Part shown: one piece after another, positions 25,003-33,257 of the stretch | How positions within the stretch are numbered: the stretch's first letter is position 1 | Layout of the letters: each line of letters opens with the position of its first letter | Source: Streptomyces hayashii | GTDB lineage: Bacteria; Actinomycetota; Actinomycetes; Streptomycetales; Streptomycetaceae | Direction: 5' to 3' | Assembly (NCBI RefSeq): GCF_024539815.1 | Contig: NZ_JAHHIU010000002.1 | Location: forward strand, 1-64,000 | Length of the DNA stretch: 64,000 nucleotides | Notes under the pieces: model-generated | The model's database searches: none | Seen by the model: the letters and a program-made list of their open reading frames with translations, nothing else | What the model was told of the DNA's origin: nothing | Translations under genes and position numbers: made by a program

Positions 25003-25845
25003 TCAGCCGTTCTTGCGGGCCACGCCGCCGTAGATGCCGATCGGCGGATCGTCGTGGTGCGGGGGCTCGTCGGGCCGCCAGTCCGGGACGAGGACCAGGC
25101 CCGGCTCGGCCAGGGCGAGGTCGCCGAAGAAGTCCAGGACGCGGGCGCGGTCGCGGGGGTTCATGGTGGCGGTGGCGTTCTTGTAGACGTTCACCGCGTC
25201 CTCGCGGGCGTCGTCGTGGATGTCGACGGTCGCGTGGGACAGCACCAGGTGGGATCCGGCCGGCAGCGCGTCGAGCAGGGTCGCGACGACGGCGTCCGGG
25301 TCCTCCTCGTCGGTCAGGAAGTGCAGGACGGCCACCAGCAGCAGGGCCACCGGCTGGTCGAAGTCGATGACCCTGCGCACGTCGGGGTGGTCGAGGACGG
25401 ACCGCGGGTCGCGCAGGTCGGCCAGGACGACGGAGGTGTGGTCGTCGTCGTCCAGCAGGCTCCGCGAATGGGTGCTGACGATCGGGTCGTTGTCGACGTA
25501 GGCCACACGGGTCTCGGGGGCGATGGCGCGCGCTATCTGGTGCACGTTGGGCTCGGTCGGCAGGCCCGTGCCGATGTCCAGGATCTGCCGGACCCCGCCC
25601 TCGGCGACGACGTACCGCACGGCGCGCTCCATGAACCGCCGGTTCGCCCGGACGGCCAGCCGCACCTCGGGCGCCGCCCGGATGAACCTTTCGGCGGCTT
25701 CCTGGTCGACCTCGTAGTTGTCCTTGCCGCCGAGGAAGTAGTCGTACATCCGGGCGGGGTGGGGCTTGCTCGTGTCGATCGCCGGTGACGTGCCGACGCC
25801 GACGCCGGCGCCTTCGATGCCGTCGCCGCCGCGAGGAGAGGTCAT
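25003..25845 (-). CDS. DUF574 S-adenosylmethionine-dependent methyltransferase
   Basis: 280 aa, PF04672 family (SAM-dependent methyltransferases abundant in Streptomyces). Family motifs: PHPARMYDYFLGGKDNYEVD, VRANRRFMERAVRYV, ILDIGTGLPT as the SAM-binding glycine loop, VAYVDNDP with the ribose-binding Asp, and the closing VARKNG. Substrates of the family are mostly unknown. The gene stands alone and ends 22 bp after the convergent PaaX gene. Confidence 0.92.
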   Translation of the reverse strand: MTSPRGGDGIEGAGVGVGTSPAIDTSKPHPARMYDYFLGGKDNYEVDQEAAERFIRAAPEVRLAVRANRRFMERAVRYVVAEGGVRQILDIGTGLPTEPNVHQIARAIAPETRVAYVDNDPIVSTHSRSLLDDDDHTSVVLADLRDPRSVLDHPDVRRVIDFDQPVALLLVAVLHFLTDEEDPDAVVATLLDALPAGSHLVLSHATVDIHDDAREDAVNVYKNATATMNPRDRARVLDFFGDLALAEPGLVLVPDWRPDEPPHHDDPPIGIYGGVARKNG

Positions 25846-25993
25846 GCTGCCTGGCTCCGCCCTGGACTTCGTGTCCTGCCGCCGGATGAACCGAGTCGGG
25901 TGACTGTCGGATCATCATCCTGGCATGCCGTCGTCGGCGTCCAACCACGGGCAGTCCCGCGACAGTTGTCCGGCCTCGCCGCGCGGGCGCCTC

Positions 25994-26299
25994 TCAGTTC
26001 AGGAGCCGGCGCTTCTGCTCCGCGAACTCGGCCTCGGTGAGCACCCCCTGCTTCCTGAGCTCGCCGAGCTGCTGGAGCTGCTCGATTATGTCGCCGAAGT
26101 CGTCGGAGTGCTGCGGTGCGGACTCGGGCGCGGACTGCGGCGCGGCCTGCTGCTGCGCGGAGGGCTGCGGCGGGGTTTCCCGGTAACCCTCCTGGGCCGC
26201 CCAGCGTCCCTGCTGACGGCGTGACACACGGTTGGAGACAGCGGTCGCCGTACCCGCGACGACCGCGGTGCGGGCGACTCCGCGAAGAAGACCCGGCAT
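25994..26299 (-). CDS. SHOCT-domain protein
   Basis: 101 aa. A short N-terminal amphipathic or membrane segment (LLRGVARTAVVAGTATAVSNRV), a Q/A/P-rich linker, and a C-terminal SHOCT domain of about 30 residues (DIIEQLQQLGELRKQGVLTEAEF, ending KRRLLN). SHOCT is a short helical module of unknown function found at protein ends. ATG 26299 with GGGGA 8 nt upstream is preferred to the in-frame ATG at 26320. Confidence 0.82.
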   Translation of the reverse strand: MPGLLRGVARTAVVAGTATAVSNRVSRRQQGRWAAQEGYRETPPQPSAQQQAAPQSAPESAPQHSDDFGDIIEQLQQLGELRKQGVLTEAEFAEQKRRLLN

Positions 26300-26464
26300 G
26301 GCCCATCCCCTTTCGTTCATAGCTCATTCCATTGGACCACCATGCGCGGCCTGCCGCGAATTCCCGCCCGATCTGCCGATTGCGGCGACTGGTGGCACGC
26401 TGGAGTTGTGTCCACGACCGGGCGGTCGTCCCGGCTTCGAGGCCCAGTTGAAGGAGCCCGCAAA

Positions 26465-26890
26465 ATGGCCACACAGAGCACCGGAATGCACCGGACCACC
26501 GCCCGGGGAATGGGCGAGGTGTCCGGCTGGACGGTTTTCGCCGCGATCATGATGATGTTCGGCGGTGTCCTGGCGATATTCGAGGGAATATCCGCCATAG
26601 CGAAGGACGACGTATTCGTCTCCACCCGCAACTTCACCTTCCAGTGGAGCCTGACCAGCTGGGGCTGGCTGCACCTCTCCCTCGGCATCGTGGTGGTGCT
26701 GGCGGGTATGGCCCTGTTCAGCGGGGCGATGTGGGCCCGCGTCGTGGGTATCACCGTGGCGGGTCTGAACCTGATCGCCAACTTCGTGTGGCTGCCCTGG
26801 TATCCGTTCTGGGCCATCACGCTGATGGTCATCGACGGATTCGTGATCTGGGCCCTGTGCGTCGGACCGCGAAAGGAACGTGCGATCTGA
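26465..26890 (+). CDS. DUF7144-type membrane protein
   Basis: 141 aa with four transmembrane segments (about 22-42, 67-86, 92-112, 117-135), a Streptomyces-wide small membrane protein of unknown role. Typical features: GWTVFAAIMMMFGGVLAIFEG, IAKDDVFVSTRNFTF and SLTSWGWLHL. Start ATG 26465 with AAGGAG 9 nt upstream. Divergent from the SHOCT-domain gene; the promoters share the 165 bp between them. Confidence 0.85.
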   Translation: MATQSTGMHRTTARGMGEVSGWTVFAAIMMMFGGVLAIFEGISAIAKDDVFVSTRNFTFQWSLTSWGWLHLSLGIVVVLAGMALFSGAMWARVVGITVAGLNLIANFVWLPWYPFWAITLMVIDGFVIWALCVGPRKERAI

Positions 26891-26924
26891 GTCCCCGCCT
26901 CGCGGGAAAACGCGCCGTCCGGCC

Positions 26925-26952
26925 CCGGCCGCACCCCCTCGGGTGCGGCCGG
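26925..26952 (+). terminator. Terminator after the DUF7144 gene
   Basis: Perfect 12-bp stem CCGGCCGCACCC (26925-26936) / GGGTGCGGCCGG (26941-26952), CCTC loop, 34 nt past the stop. Confidence 0.85.
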
Positions 26953-27227
26953 AAGCCGTTCCGTTCGTTCCGTTCCGCTCGGCCGGAACCCGTTCCGTCC
27001 CGTTCCGCGTTCCGGCGGATTTCGTGCGTGGCGGAATCTCGGCATCGGCAGAGGGGCCGCCGCCGCTTTCGGCCGTCGAGGACGTATGCGATAACAGACG
27101 TCCGCGGACAGCGAGCGGTCAGCCGACCGGTCCCGCTCCGGATGCCGACGGCCGCGGGTCCCGGCAGCCTGGTGCGAAGAGGCTCCGGCCCCTCGCCGGC
27201 CTCCCACACAGACGAGGACACGTCGCC
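26953..27227 (+). other. Gap before the small lipoprotein gene
   Basis: About 275 bp without a supported gene. The left part repeats GTTCC/CCGTT words (26957-27017), a simple-sequence stretch. GCGATAACAG near 27088-27097 could contain a -10 element for the lipoprotein gene. I see no RNA gene or riboswitch. Confidence 0.5.
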
Positions 27228-27599
27228 ATGATCTGTCGCAGTCGTGCCCGCCGACGGGCAGGAGGCGTCCTTCTCCTGCTTGCCGTCGCCGGTTGCAGCA
27301 ATGGTTCCGCCCTCGGCACGATCCAGTACACGACCCCCTCCGGAAAGGTCGTGAGGATCCAGAGCCCGGACGACGACGGATGCCACCGCATGCCGGGCGG
27401 CGCCCGCAGCGTGCGCAACTACACCGTCGACGACATCCGGCTCTACGTCGACCAGGACTGCGTGCTGACGAAGGCCGGTGAGGACCAGAGCGGCCGGACC
27501 GGCGGAGAGAGCTTCTACCTCGGGACCCAGACGTCCGTCGCTTTCACCCCCGGCCAGTCCCTGTGGCGGAGCTACTCCGTCGTCGGCGGAGGCGCCTGA
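27228..27599 (+). CDS. Small lipoprotein
   Basis: 123 aa, function unknown. Signal with lipobox AVAGC, lipidated Cys near residue 23, then a small domain with two further cysteines (DDGCHRM and DQDCVL), which could pair. The phrase YTTPSGKVVRIQSPDDDGCHRM resembles other short Streptomyces lipoproteins. ATG 27228 with GAGGA 10 nt upstream. Confidence 0.72.
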   Translation: MICRSRARRRAGGVLLLLAVAGCSNGSALGTIQYTTPSGKVVRIQSPDDDGCHRMPGGARSVRNYTVDDIRLYVDQDCVLTKAGEDQSGRTGGESFYLGTQTSVAFTPGQSLWRSYSVVGGGA

Positions 27600-27636
27600 G
27601 CCGGACGACCTGAGCCGGAGGTGCCGCGCACCTGAG

Positions 27637-27681
27637 CCGGTGGCCCGCCGCACCCGAGCCGGAGGTGCGGCGGGCCACCGG
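27637..27681. terminator. Bidirectional terminator
   Basis: Perfect 17-bp stem (27637-27653 / 27665-27681), 11-nt loop, midway between the convergent lipoprotein and DUF6325 genes. Confidence 0.85.
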
Positions 27682-27691
27682 GCCGCGCGGT

Positions 27692-28189
27692 TCAGGAAGC
27701 GGCTTCGGTCGCCTCCAGCGCGGCGAGGAGCGCCTGGACGGGCAGCCGTCCGGAGGCGACCAGCTGGGCGCCTCCGCGGCGCAGGGCGGCCGCGAAGGGC
27801 GCGGCCCACCGGTTCTCGTAGACCAGCAGCGCGGCGGAGTTTCCGGGTTCGACGGCCGCGGCGGCCGCCTCCAGGTCGTCCTGGCCGAGCAGGCCTGACT
27901 GCGCGCCTTCGAAGACGGCGAGGTCGAGCCGGCCGTCGCCGGTGAGGTCGGCGATCTCCAGGGCGGTCACCGAGCCGTCCGCGGCCTTCCCGACGAACGT
28001 CAGGTCCAGGATGCGGATGATGCCGCGGTCCACCAGGTCGACCAGCAGCGGGAAGCCCTCGCCCGTCATCCGGTTGCCGGGGAACTCCACCACCACGTAG
28101 TCGACCGGGCCCATCTCGTCGATCGGCTCGCCCTGCTCGTCCGGCTCGGTCCGGGGTGTCTGCTGCGTCAGGTCGCTCTGCTCGCTCAC
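27692..28189 (-). CDS. DUF6325 family protein
   Basis: 165 aa, soluble, acidic. It matches the DUF6325 group by MGPVDYVVVEFPGNRMTGEG, LVDLVDRGIIRILDLTFV and DGSVTALEIADL, a ferredoxin-like fold guess. The C terminus has ENRWAAPFAAALRRGGAQLV, typical of the same group. Function unknown; homologues are often near stress or envelope genes. GTG 28189 with GAGGTG 6 nt upstream. Divergent from the next gene. Confidence 0.82.
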   Translation of the reverse strand: MSEQSDLTQQTPRTEPDEQGEPIDEMGPVDYVVVEFPGNRMTGEGFPLLVDLVDRGIIRILDLTFVGKAADGSVTALEIADLTGDGRLDLAVFEGAQSGLLGQDDLEAAAAAVEPGNSAALLVYENRWAAPFAAALRRGGAQLVASGRLPVQALLAALEATEAAS

Positions 28190-28328
28190 GGCTTCACCTC
28201 TGGTGCTGGTGCGGCGGCCCCCTGACTGCCATTGCATCACCCGGCAGGGGCCCTCGCACCCGCTGCCCGTTCACCCGGGCGGACCGCCCGGCTCGCCGTT
28301 CCGCCCCCTCGGCGGTCTCCTCGAAGAC

Positions 28329-29732
28329 ATGACTGGCAGCGACGCGCCCCCACCCCGCCCGGAGGAGCCCTACGGCGGCTCCGCCGAGGAAGTCCGGATC
28401 GCGCGGCAAGCCGCGGAACTGGAGGAACTGCATCGCAGGCTCGGCGAGTTGGAGAACACCGGGCACCCGCACAGGCACTGGTGGCGCGCGCTGGGGTCGG
28501 TCCTGCTGATCCTCGTGGCGTCTCTGCTGTCCCTGCTCGCCGTGGTCGCGGTCTGGGCGAACAGCATCGTCCGCGACACCGACCGCTATGTGGCGACCGT
28601 CGCCCCGCTGGCCTCCGACCCCGACGTCCAGAAGGCCGTCACCACCCGCGTCACCGACGTCGTGCTCCGCCAGATCGACGTGGACGCGCTGGTCGACGAG
28701 CTGAGCCGGGCCGCGTCGCAGAAGGGCGTGCCGCCGAAGGCCTCGGGGCTCATCAAGAACCTGAGCGGCCCCATCGACAGCGGGCTGAAGGAGCTGGTGA
28801 GCGGCACCGTGATGCGGGTCGTCTCCGGTCCGGCCTTCGAGAAGATCTGGACGAACGCCAACCGCCGCGCCCACAGCGCCGTCGACAAGGCGCTGACCGG
28901 CTCGGGCGGCGGCACGGTGCAGATCAAGAACGGCCAGGTCGCCATCGACGTCGCGCCCGTCGTCGCCGAGGTGAAACAGCGGCTCGTCGACTCGGGACTC
29001 GCTGTGGCGGCGAAGATCCCCGATGTGCACACGGACTTCGTCGTGGTCGAGGGCAAGGACGTCGGCAAGATCAAGTCGTATCTGAGGGTGCTGGAGATCC
29101 TGGGCAACTGGCTGCCGGTCGTCGCGGTGCTGATCGCCGCCGCGGGCGTGTTCCTGGCCGTGCACCGGCGGCGGGCGCTGATCGGGGCCGCGATCGGGGT
29201 GTTCCTCGCCATGGTGCTGCTGGGCGTGGTCCTCGCCGTGTTCCGCGCCGTGTACCTCGACCATCTGCCCTCCGGGACGAACTCGGACGCGGCGGGCGCC
29301 GTCTATGACGCGCTGGTGCGGTTCCTGCGCTCCAGCATCCGGGCGGTCGGGGCGCTGGCCCTGGTCACGGCCCTGGGCGCGTTCCTCGTCGGGCCGTCGC
29401 GCCCGGCCGTGTTCGTCCGGCACTTCTGCGCCAAGGGCATCGGCGCCGGGCGGGAGGTGGCCACCTCGGGGGGTCTGCGGCTCGGCGCGGCGGGCCGGTT
29501 CGTGCACCGCTTCAAGGGGTGGATCGGGGCGGCGATCCTGGTGGTGGCCGCGATCGTCCTGTTCACCTGGAGCTATCCGACCATGGCGGTCGTGCTGTGG
29601 ACGGCGGTGATCGTGCTGGCCGCCTTCGCCCTCCGGGAATTCCTGGACACCCGGCCCGGAGGGACACCGGCCGGAGGCGGGTGGGGCCGTCCGGAGGTGA
29701 CACCGGCCGGCGGCGACGTCGACCCGAGGTGA
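28329..29732 (+). CDS. Multi-pass membrane protein, unknown
   Basis: 467 aa, not assigned to a named function. A charged N terminus (EEVRIARQAAELEELHRRLGEL, possibly coiled coil) precedes a first membrane segment (about 55-78), then an extracellular region of about 180 residues rich in charged helices (SDPDVQKAVTTRVTDVVLRQIDVDALV), and five or six further segments (from about 255). The C-terminal tail repeats TPAGG/GRPEVTPAGG. This layout is common in Streptomyces integral membrane proteins. Start ATG 28329 has only a weak ribosome site. Confidence 0.78.
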   Translation: MTGSDAPPPRPEEPYGGSAEEVRIARQAAELEELHRRLGELENTGHPHRHWWRALGSVLLILVASLLSLLAVVAVWANSIVRDTDRYVATVAPLASDPDVQKAVTTRVTDVVLRQIDVDALVDELSRAASQKGVPPKASGLIKNLSGPIDSGLKELVSGTVMRVVSGPAFEKIWTNANRRAHSAVDKALTGSGGGTVQIKNGQVAIDVAPVVAEVKQRLVDSGLAVAAKIPDVHTDFVVVEGKDVGKIKSYLRVLEILGNWLPVVAVLIAAAGVFLAVHRRRALIGAAIGVFLAMVLLGVVLAVFRAVYLDHLPSGTNSDAAGAVYDALVRFLRSSIRAVGALALVTALGAFLVGPSRPAVFVRHFCAKGIGAGREVATSGGLRLGAAGRFVHRFKGWIGAAILVVAAIVLFTWSYPTMAVVLWTAVIVLAAFALREFLDTRPGGTPAGGGWGRPEVTPAGGDVDPR

Positions 29733-29761
29733 CACCGGCCCGGGGGTGACCGCGAAGTGCC

Positions 29762-29831
29762 GACGCCGGACGCCGGACGCCGGACGCCGGACGCCGGACG
29801 CCGGACGCCGGACGCCGGACGCCGGACGCCG
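29762..29831. repeat. Heptamer array (GACGCCG x10)
   Basis: Ten perfect, uninterrupted 7-bp units between the end of the membrane protein gene (29732) and the end of the convergent GAP-family gene (29865). Upstream of it the ACACCGGCC word also recurs (near 29700-29740). No coding or hairpin role is apparent. Confidence 0.95.
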
Positions 29832-29864
29832 GAAGTCGACCGGCCACCGTTCCGGTGCGGGACG

Positions 29865-30515
29865 TCAACCGGCGGACACCAGTTGGTAGATGCTCCGGCC
29901 CACCAGGAACAGCCCCACGCCCAGCAGCAGGACGACGAGGGCCTGTTCCTGGTGCGTCTTCAGCCAGAGCCGCAGCCTCCCGAGCCGGACCCGGGAGGCC
30001 TCGGGGGCGAGCGCCGCGTAGACCTCCATCGTCAGCAGACCGCTCGTGGCCAGCAGGCAGTAGCCGAACAGGGCCACGAACGAGGACGCGTGGGACAGGT
30101 CGGCGTCCACCACGGTCGCCGCGCCCGCGGCCACGAGCCCCCACGGCTGGAGGAGCGGTCCCAGCGCCGCCGCCTGCCACAGCGAGATCCGGTCGAGCCG
30201 CGCCATCATCCCGCCCGTTGGCCTGGGCCGGGGCCCCCTGCGACGCCGGCGCACCCCGTACCAGAGCAGCGCCAGACCGACGGCGAGCTTGACGGCCGTC
30301 GAGACGGTGGAGGGCGCGGACCGCGGGGCCGGAGGTTTCCCGCCGGTCGTCAGCAGCACCGCGGCGAGGACGGCCACGAAACAGGCGAGCCAGGCGAGGA
30401 CGAACGCCAGCCCCTTCCACAGGCCCCGGCGCGCCGCCAGCACCAGGACGAACGCGGTCACCGACAGCGGGAAGACGGCGATCGCCAGGGCGATGACCAC
30501 CAGGTCAAGGACCAT
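29865..30515 (-). CDS. GAP-family (PF11139) membrane protein
   Basis: 216 aa, six membrane segments, GAP / SfLAP family related to mycobacterial Sap proteins (peptidoglycolipid or sulfolipid addressing). Features: MVLDLVVIALAIAVFPLSVTAFVLVL at the N terminus and the RISLWQAAALGPLLQPWGLVAAG re-entrant-like half, the internal repeat of a LysE-like fold. It probably exports a small molecule or lipid; the substrate is unknown. The ribosome site is weak. Confidence 0.8.
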   Translation of the reverse strand: MVLDLVVIALAIAVFPLSVTAFVLVLAARRGLWKGLAFVLAWLACFVAVLAAVLLTTGGKPPAPRSAPSTVSTAVKLAVGLALLWYGVRRRRRGPRPRPTGGMMARLDRISLWQAAALGPLLQPWGLVAAGAATVVDADLSHASSFVALFGYCLLATSGLLTMEVYAALAPEASRVRLGRLRLWLKTHQEQALVVLLLGVGLFLVGRSIYQLVSAG

Positions 30516-30690
30516 CGCCGGCCCTGCGGCCGCTCACGCTCATCTCCCCATCGTCACCGGCCCGTCCGGGGCCCACAACTTCTCGCAGCGTGCGGGCGGC
30601 GTCCCTCGCGGGCTCACGGACCTCACCCGTTCGGCTCCCGCCGGGCTCCCGCCACGGGCCGGAAGGGCCCGTTCCGGGCACGCTGACAGC

Positions 30691-31668
30691 ATGCAGCCCG
30701 GCGCAGGACCCCGACGGGACCGCCCGGCGCGCCCGTCGCGCCGTGAGCGGTGGCGGGCGCGGGGTGCGGCGGCCGGGGCACGGCTGCGCCTCCTGCGGGC
30801 CCGCGCCGAGTCCCGGTTCCCCGTGATCACCCACCTCGTGACGCATCTGGTCTCGGTGAACGTGCTGGACTCCGCGACACGCCTGGCCGCGCAGACGTTC
30901 CTCACCGCCGTACCGCTGCTGTTCGTGGTGGCGGCCGTGGCGCCGCAGTCCGTGCGCGACCATCTCGCCGACTCGCTGAGCGACGCCTTCGGACTGACCG
31001 GGAGCTCCAAGAGCCAGCTGGAGCAGGTCCTCAAGGGGGACACGAACGATCTGCGCCAGACCACCGGCATCGTCGGCGGGCTGATGGTGCTGATCTCGGC
31101 CACCGCCTGCAGCCGCGCCATGCAACGTCTGTGCCAGCGCGCCTGGAGCCTGCCGAAGGCCGCGGCGCGGACGGCCGCCTGGCGCTGGATCGTGTGGCTG
31201 CCCGTCTGGCTGATCATGATCGTGGTGCAGGGCGTCCTGCGGGACGGCTTCGGAGTCGGCCCGTGGCTGGGGGTGCCGCTGCTGTTCGTCGCCGACACCC
31301 TGCTGTGGTGGTGGACGCAGCATCTGCTGCTGGCCGCCCGCGTGCCGTGGCGGCCGCTGCTGCCGGGCGCCCTCCTCACGGGAGCCGCCCTGACCGCACT
31401 GACGTCGGCCGCGCACCTGTACGTGCCGAGGGCGCTCAACCACAGCCTCCAGCGGTACGGCTCGCTGGGCGCGGTCTTCACCCTGCTGTCGTGGCTGATC
31501 GCGCTGTGCGTGGCCGTCACGCTCTGCATCACCGCCGGCGCGGTGATCGCCCGTGAACCCGCGGTGGCCCGGCGTCTGGGCCGACCCGAGTCGCCGGGTC
31601 CTGCCACCGGAGATACGTTGGAGGACGGACAGCGGTCGACCCGTCCTCGGCCGCCTCGGGACGCGTGA
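30691..31668 (+). CDS. YihY/BrkB family membrane protein
   Basis: 325 aa with six transmembrane segments, UPF0761 (YihY/virulence factor BrkB). Basic N terminus (RRERWRARGAAAGARL) then NVLDSATRLAAQTFLTAVPLLFVV, DLRQTTGIVGGLMVLISATACSRAMQRLCQRAW and LNHSLQRYGSLGAVFTLLSWL, all family-typical. Sometimes annotated RNase BN by mistake; no nuclease motif exists. ATG 30691 was chosen as the first codon before the basic arm; ribosome site weak. Confidence 0.85.
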   Translation: MQPGAGPRRDRPARPSRRERWRARGAAAGARLRLLRARAESRFPVITHLVTHLVSVNVLDSATRLAAQTFLTAVPLLFVVAAVAPQSVRDHLADSLSDAFGLTGSSKSQLEQVLKGDTNDLRQTTGIVGGLMVLISATACSRAMQRLCQRAWSLPKAAARTAAWRWIVWLPVWLIMIVVQGVLRDGFGVGPWLGVPLLFVADTLLWWWTQHLLLAARVPWRPLLPGALLTGAALTALTSAAHLYVPRALNHSLQRYGSLGAVFTLLSWLIALCVAVTLCITAGAVIAREPAVARRLGRPESPGPATGDTLEDGQRSTRPRPPRDA

Positions 31669-31739
31669 ACCTGCCGGCCGCGCACGAGCTCGCCGGCCAT
31701 CCGTGAATCCGCCGGCCGTGCGTGAACTCGCCGGCTGCC
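31664..31739. repeat. 19-bp tandem repeat x4
   Basis: Four imperfect 19-bp units (31664, 31683, 31702, 31721) with consensus close to CGTGAACTCGCCGGCCGTG, beginning at the stop codon of the BrkB gene and ending 66 bp before the DUF2252 gene. Confidence 0.85.
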
Positions 31740-31805
31740 GCCGCACGGCGTCCGCAGCGACGACGGCTCCCTGCGCCGCGGCGACCACATCGTGGAGCGT
31801 CTGCC

Positions 31806-33224
31806 ATGAGCGAGAACCACCCCACCGGCCACGAACTGCGTCACCGCACCCCGACGGAGCGCGCCGAGCGCGGCAAGGCCGCCCGGTCCGCCGTGCCGAG
31901 GTCCGCGCACGCCGAGTTCTCGCCGCCCCCCAAGCGCACCGACCCGGTGGACCTCATCGAAGCGCAGTCGGCGAAGCGGGTGCCCGAACTCGTGCCGATC
32001 CGCTACGGGCGGATGAGCGAATCGCCGTTCCGCTTCTACCGGGGCGCCGCCGCCATCATGGCCGCGGACCTCGCCGAGACGCCCCGCACCGGCATCCGGG
32101 TCCAGTGCTGCGGTGACGCCCACCTGCTGAACTTCCGCCTGCTGGCCTCCCCGGAACGCCGGCTGATGTTCGACATCAACGACTTCGACGAGACCCTGCC
32201 CGGCCCGTGGGAGTGGGACGTCAAGCGGCTCGCGGCGAGCCTGGTCATCGCGGGCCGCGCCAACGACTTCGGCGCCAAGGAACGGGCCTCCGTGGTGCGG
32301 ACCGCCGTACGGTCGTACCGCGAACGGATGCGGGAGTTCGCCGGCATGGGCAATCTCGACGTCTGGTACACCCGCTTCGAGGCGGACGAACTGCAGAAGG
32401 CGTTCGCCCCCCACCTCGACGCCGAGACCCGCGAACGCTGGTACGCCACCCGTGAGAAGGCCCGCGCGCACGACACGCTCCAGGTCTTCGACAAGCTCAC
32501 CCACGTCGTCGGCGGACAGCGCAGGATCGCCGACGACCCGCCGCTCCTGGTCCGTCTCGAAAGCCTGCTGCCGAAGGCCGAGAGCGGCGCGCTGGAGACC
32601 GAGATCAGCCGCCTCGTCGAGCGGTACAGCCAGTCCCTGCAGTCCGACCGCCGCTTCCTGCTGGAGACCTACCGGGTCGCCGACGTCGCCCGCAAGGTCG
32701 TCGGCGTGGGCAGTGTCGGCACCCGCTGCTGGATCGTGCTGCTGCTCGGCAAGGACGACGAGGACCCGCTGTTCCTCCAGGCGAAGGAGGCCGACGAGTC
32801 CGTGCTGGCCCCCTACGCGGGCCCCTGCGGCTACCGCACCCAGGGCGAACGGGTCGTCGCCGGCCAGCGGTTGATGCAGGCGACCAGCGACATCTTCCTC
32901 GGCTGGGAACGCACCACCGGCATCGACGGCCGCCGCCGCGACTTCTACGTCCGTCAGCTCAGGGACATGAAGGGCATCGCCGTGCCGGAGAACATGTCGC
33001 CGAAGCGGATGTCCATGTTCGCGTGGCTCTGCGGCGCCACCCTGGCCCGTGCCCACGCCCGCTCCGGCGACCGCATCGCGATCGCGGCCTACCTCGGCGG
33101 CGGCGACGTCTTCGACCGCGCGCTGGCGACCTTCGCCGAGCTGTACGCGGACCAGAACGAGAGGGACCACCAGACCCTCCTCGACGCCGTCAGGGCGGGA
33201 CGCGTCCTCGCCCAGTCGGCGTGA
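31806..33224 (+). CDS. DUF2252 protein
   Basis: 472 aa, DUF2252 family (kinase-like fold is suspected from distant aminoglycoside phosphotransferase resemblance). Landmarks: LVPIRYGRMSESPFRFYRGAA, CCGDAHLLNF (the likely catalytic-loop equivalent), FDINDFDET (metal-binding DFD-like motif), WEWDVKRLA, and late VRQLRDMKG. Full-length compared with the family. Substrate unknown. ATG 31806; it precedes the GH15 gene by 33 bp, so the two are probably co-transcribed. Confidence 0.88.
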   Translation: MSENHPTGHELRHRTPTERAERGKAARSAVPRSAHAEFSPPPKRTDPVDLIEAQSAKRVPELVPIRYGRMSESPFRFYRGAAAIMAADLAETPRTGIRVQCCGDAHLLNFRLLASPERRLMFDINDFDETLPGPWEWDVKRLAASLVIAGRANDFGAKERASVVRTAVRSYRERMREFAGMGNLDVWYTRFEADELQKAFAPHLDAETRERWYATREKARAHDTLQVFDKLTHVVGGQRRIADDPPLLVRLESLLPKAESGALETEISRLVERYSQSLQSDRRFLLETYRVADVARKVVGVGSVGTRCWIVLLLGKDDEDPLFLQAKEADESVLAPYAGPCGYRTQGERVVAGQRLMQATSDIFLGWERTTGIDGRRRDFYVRQLRDMKGIAVPENMSPKRMSMFAWLCGATLARAHARSGDRIAIAAYLGGGDVFDRALATFAELYADQNERDHQTLLDAVRAGRVLAQSA

Positions 33225-33257
33225 GACGACGCCGGACGACCCGAGGGAGACCATGAG

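Noticed and set aside
29762..29831. CRISPR-like array
   Set aside because: Units are 7 bp with no spacers and no cas gene nearby.
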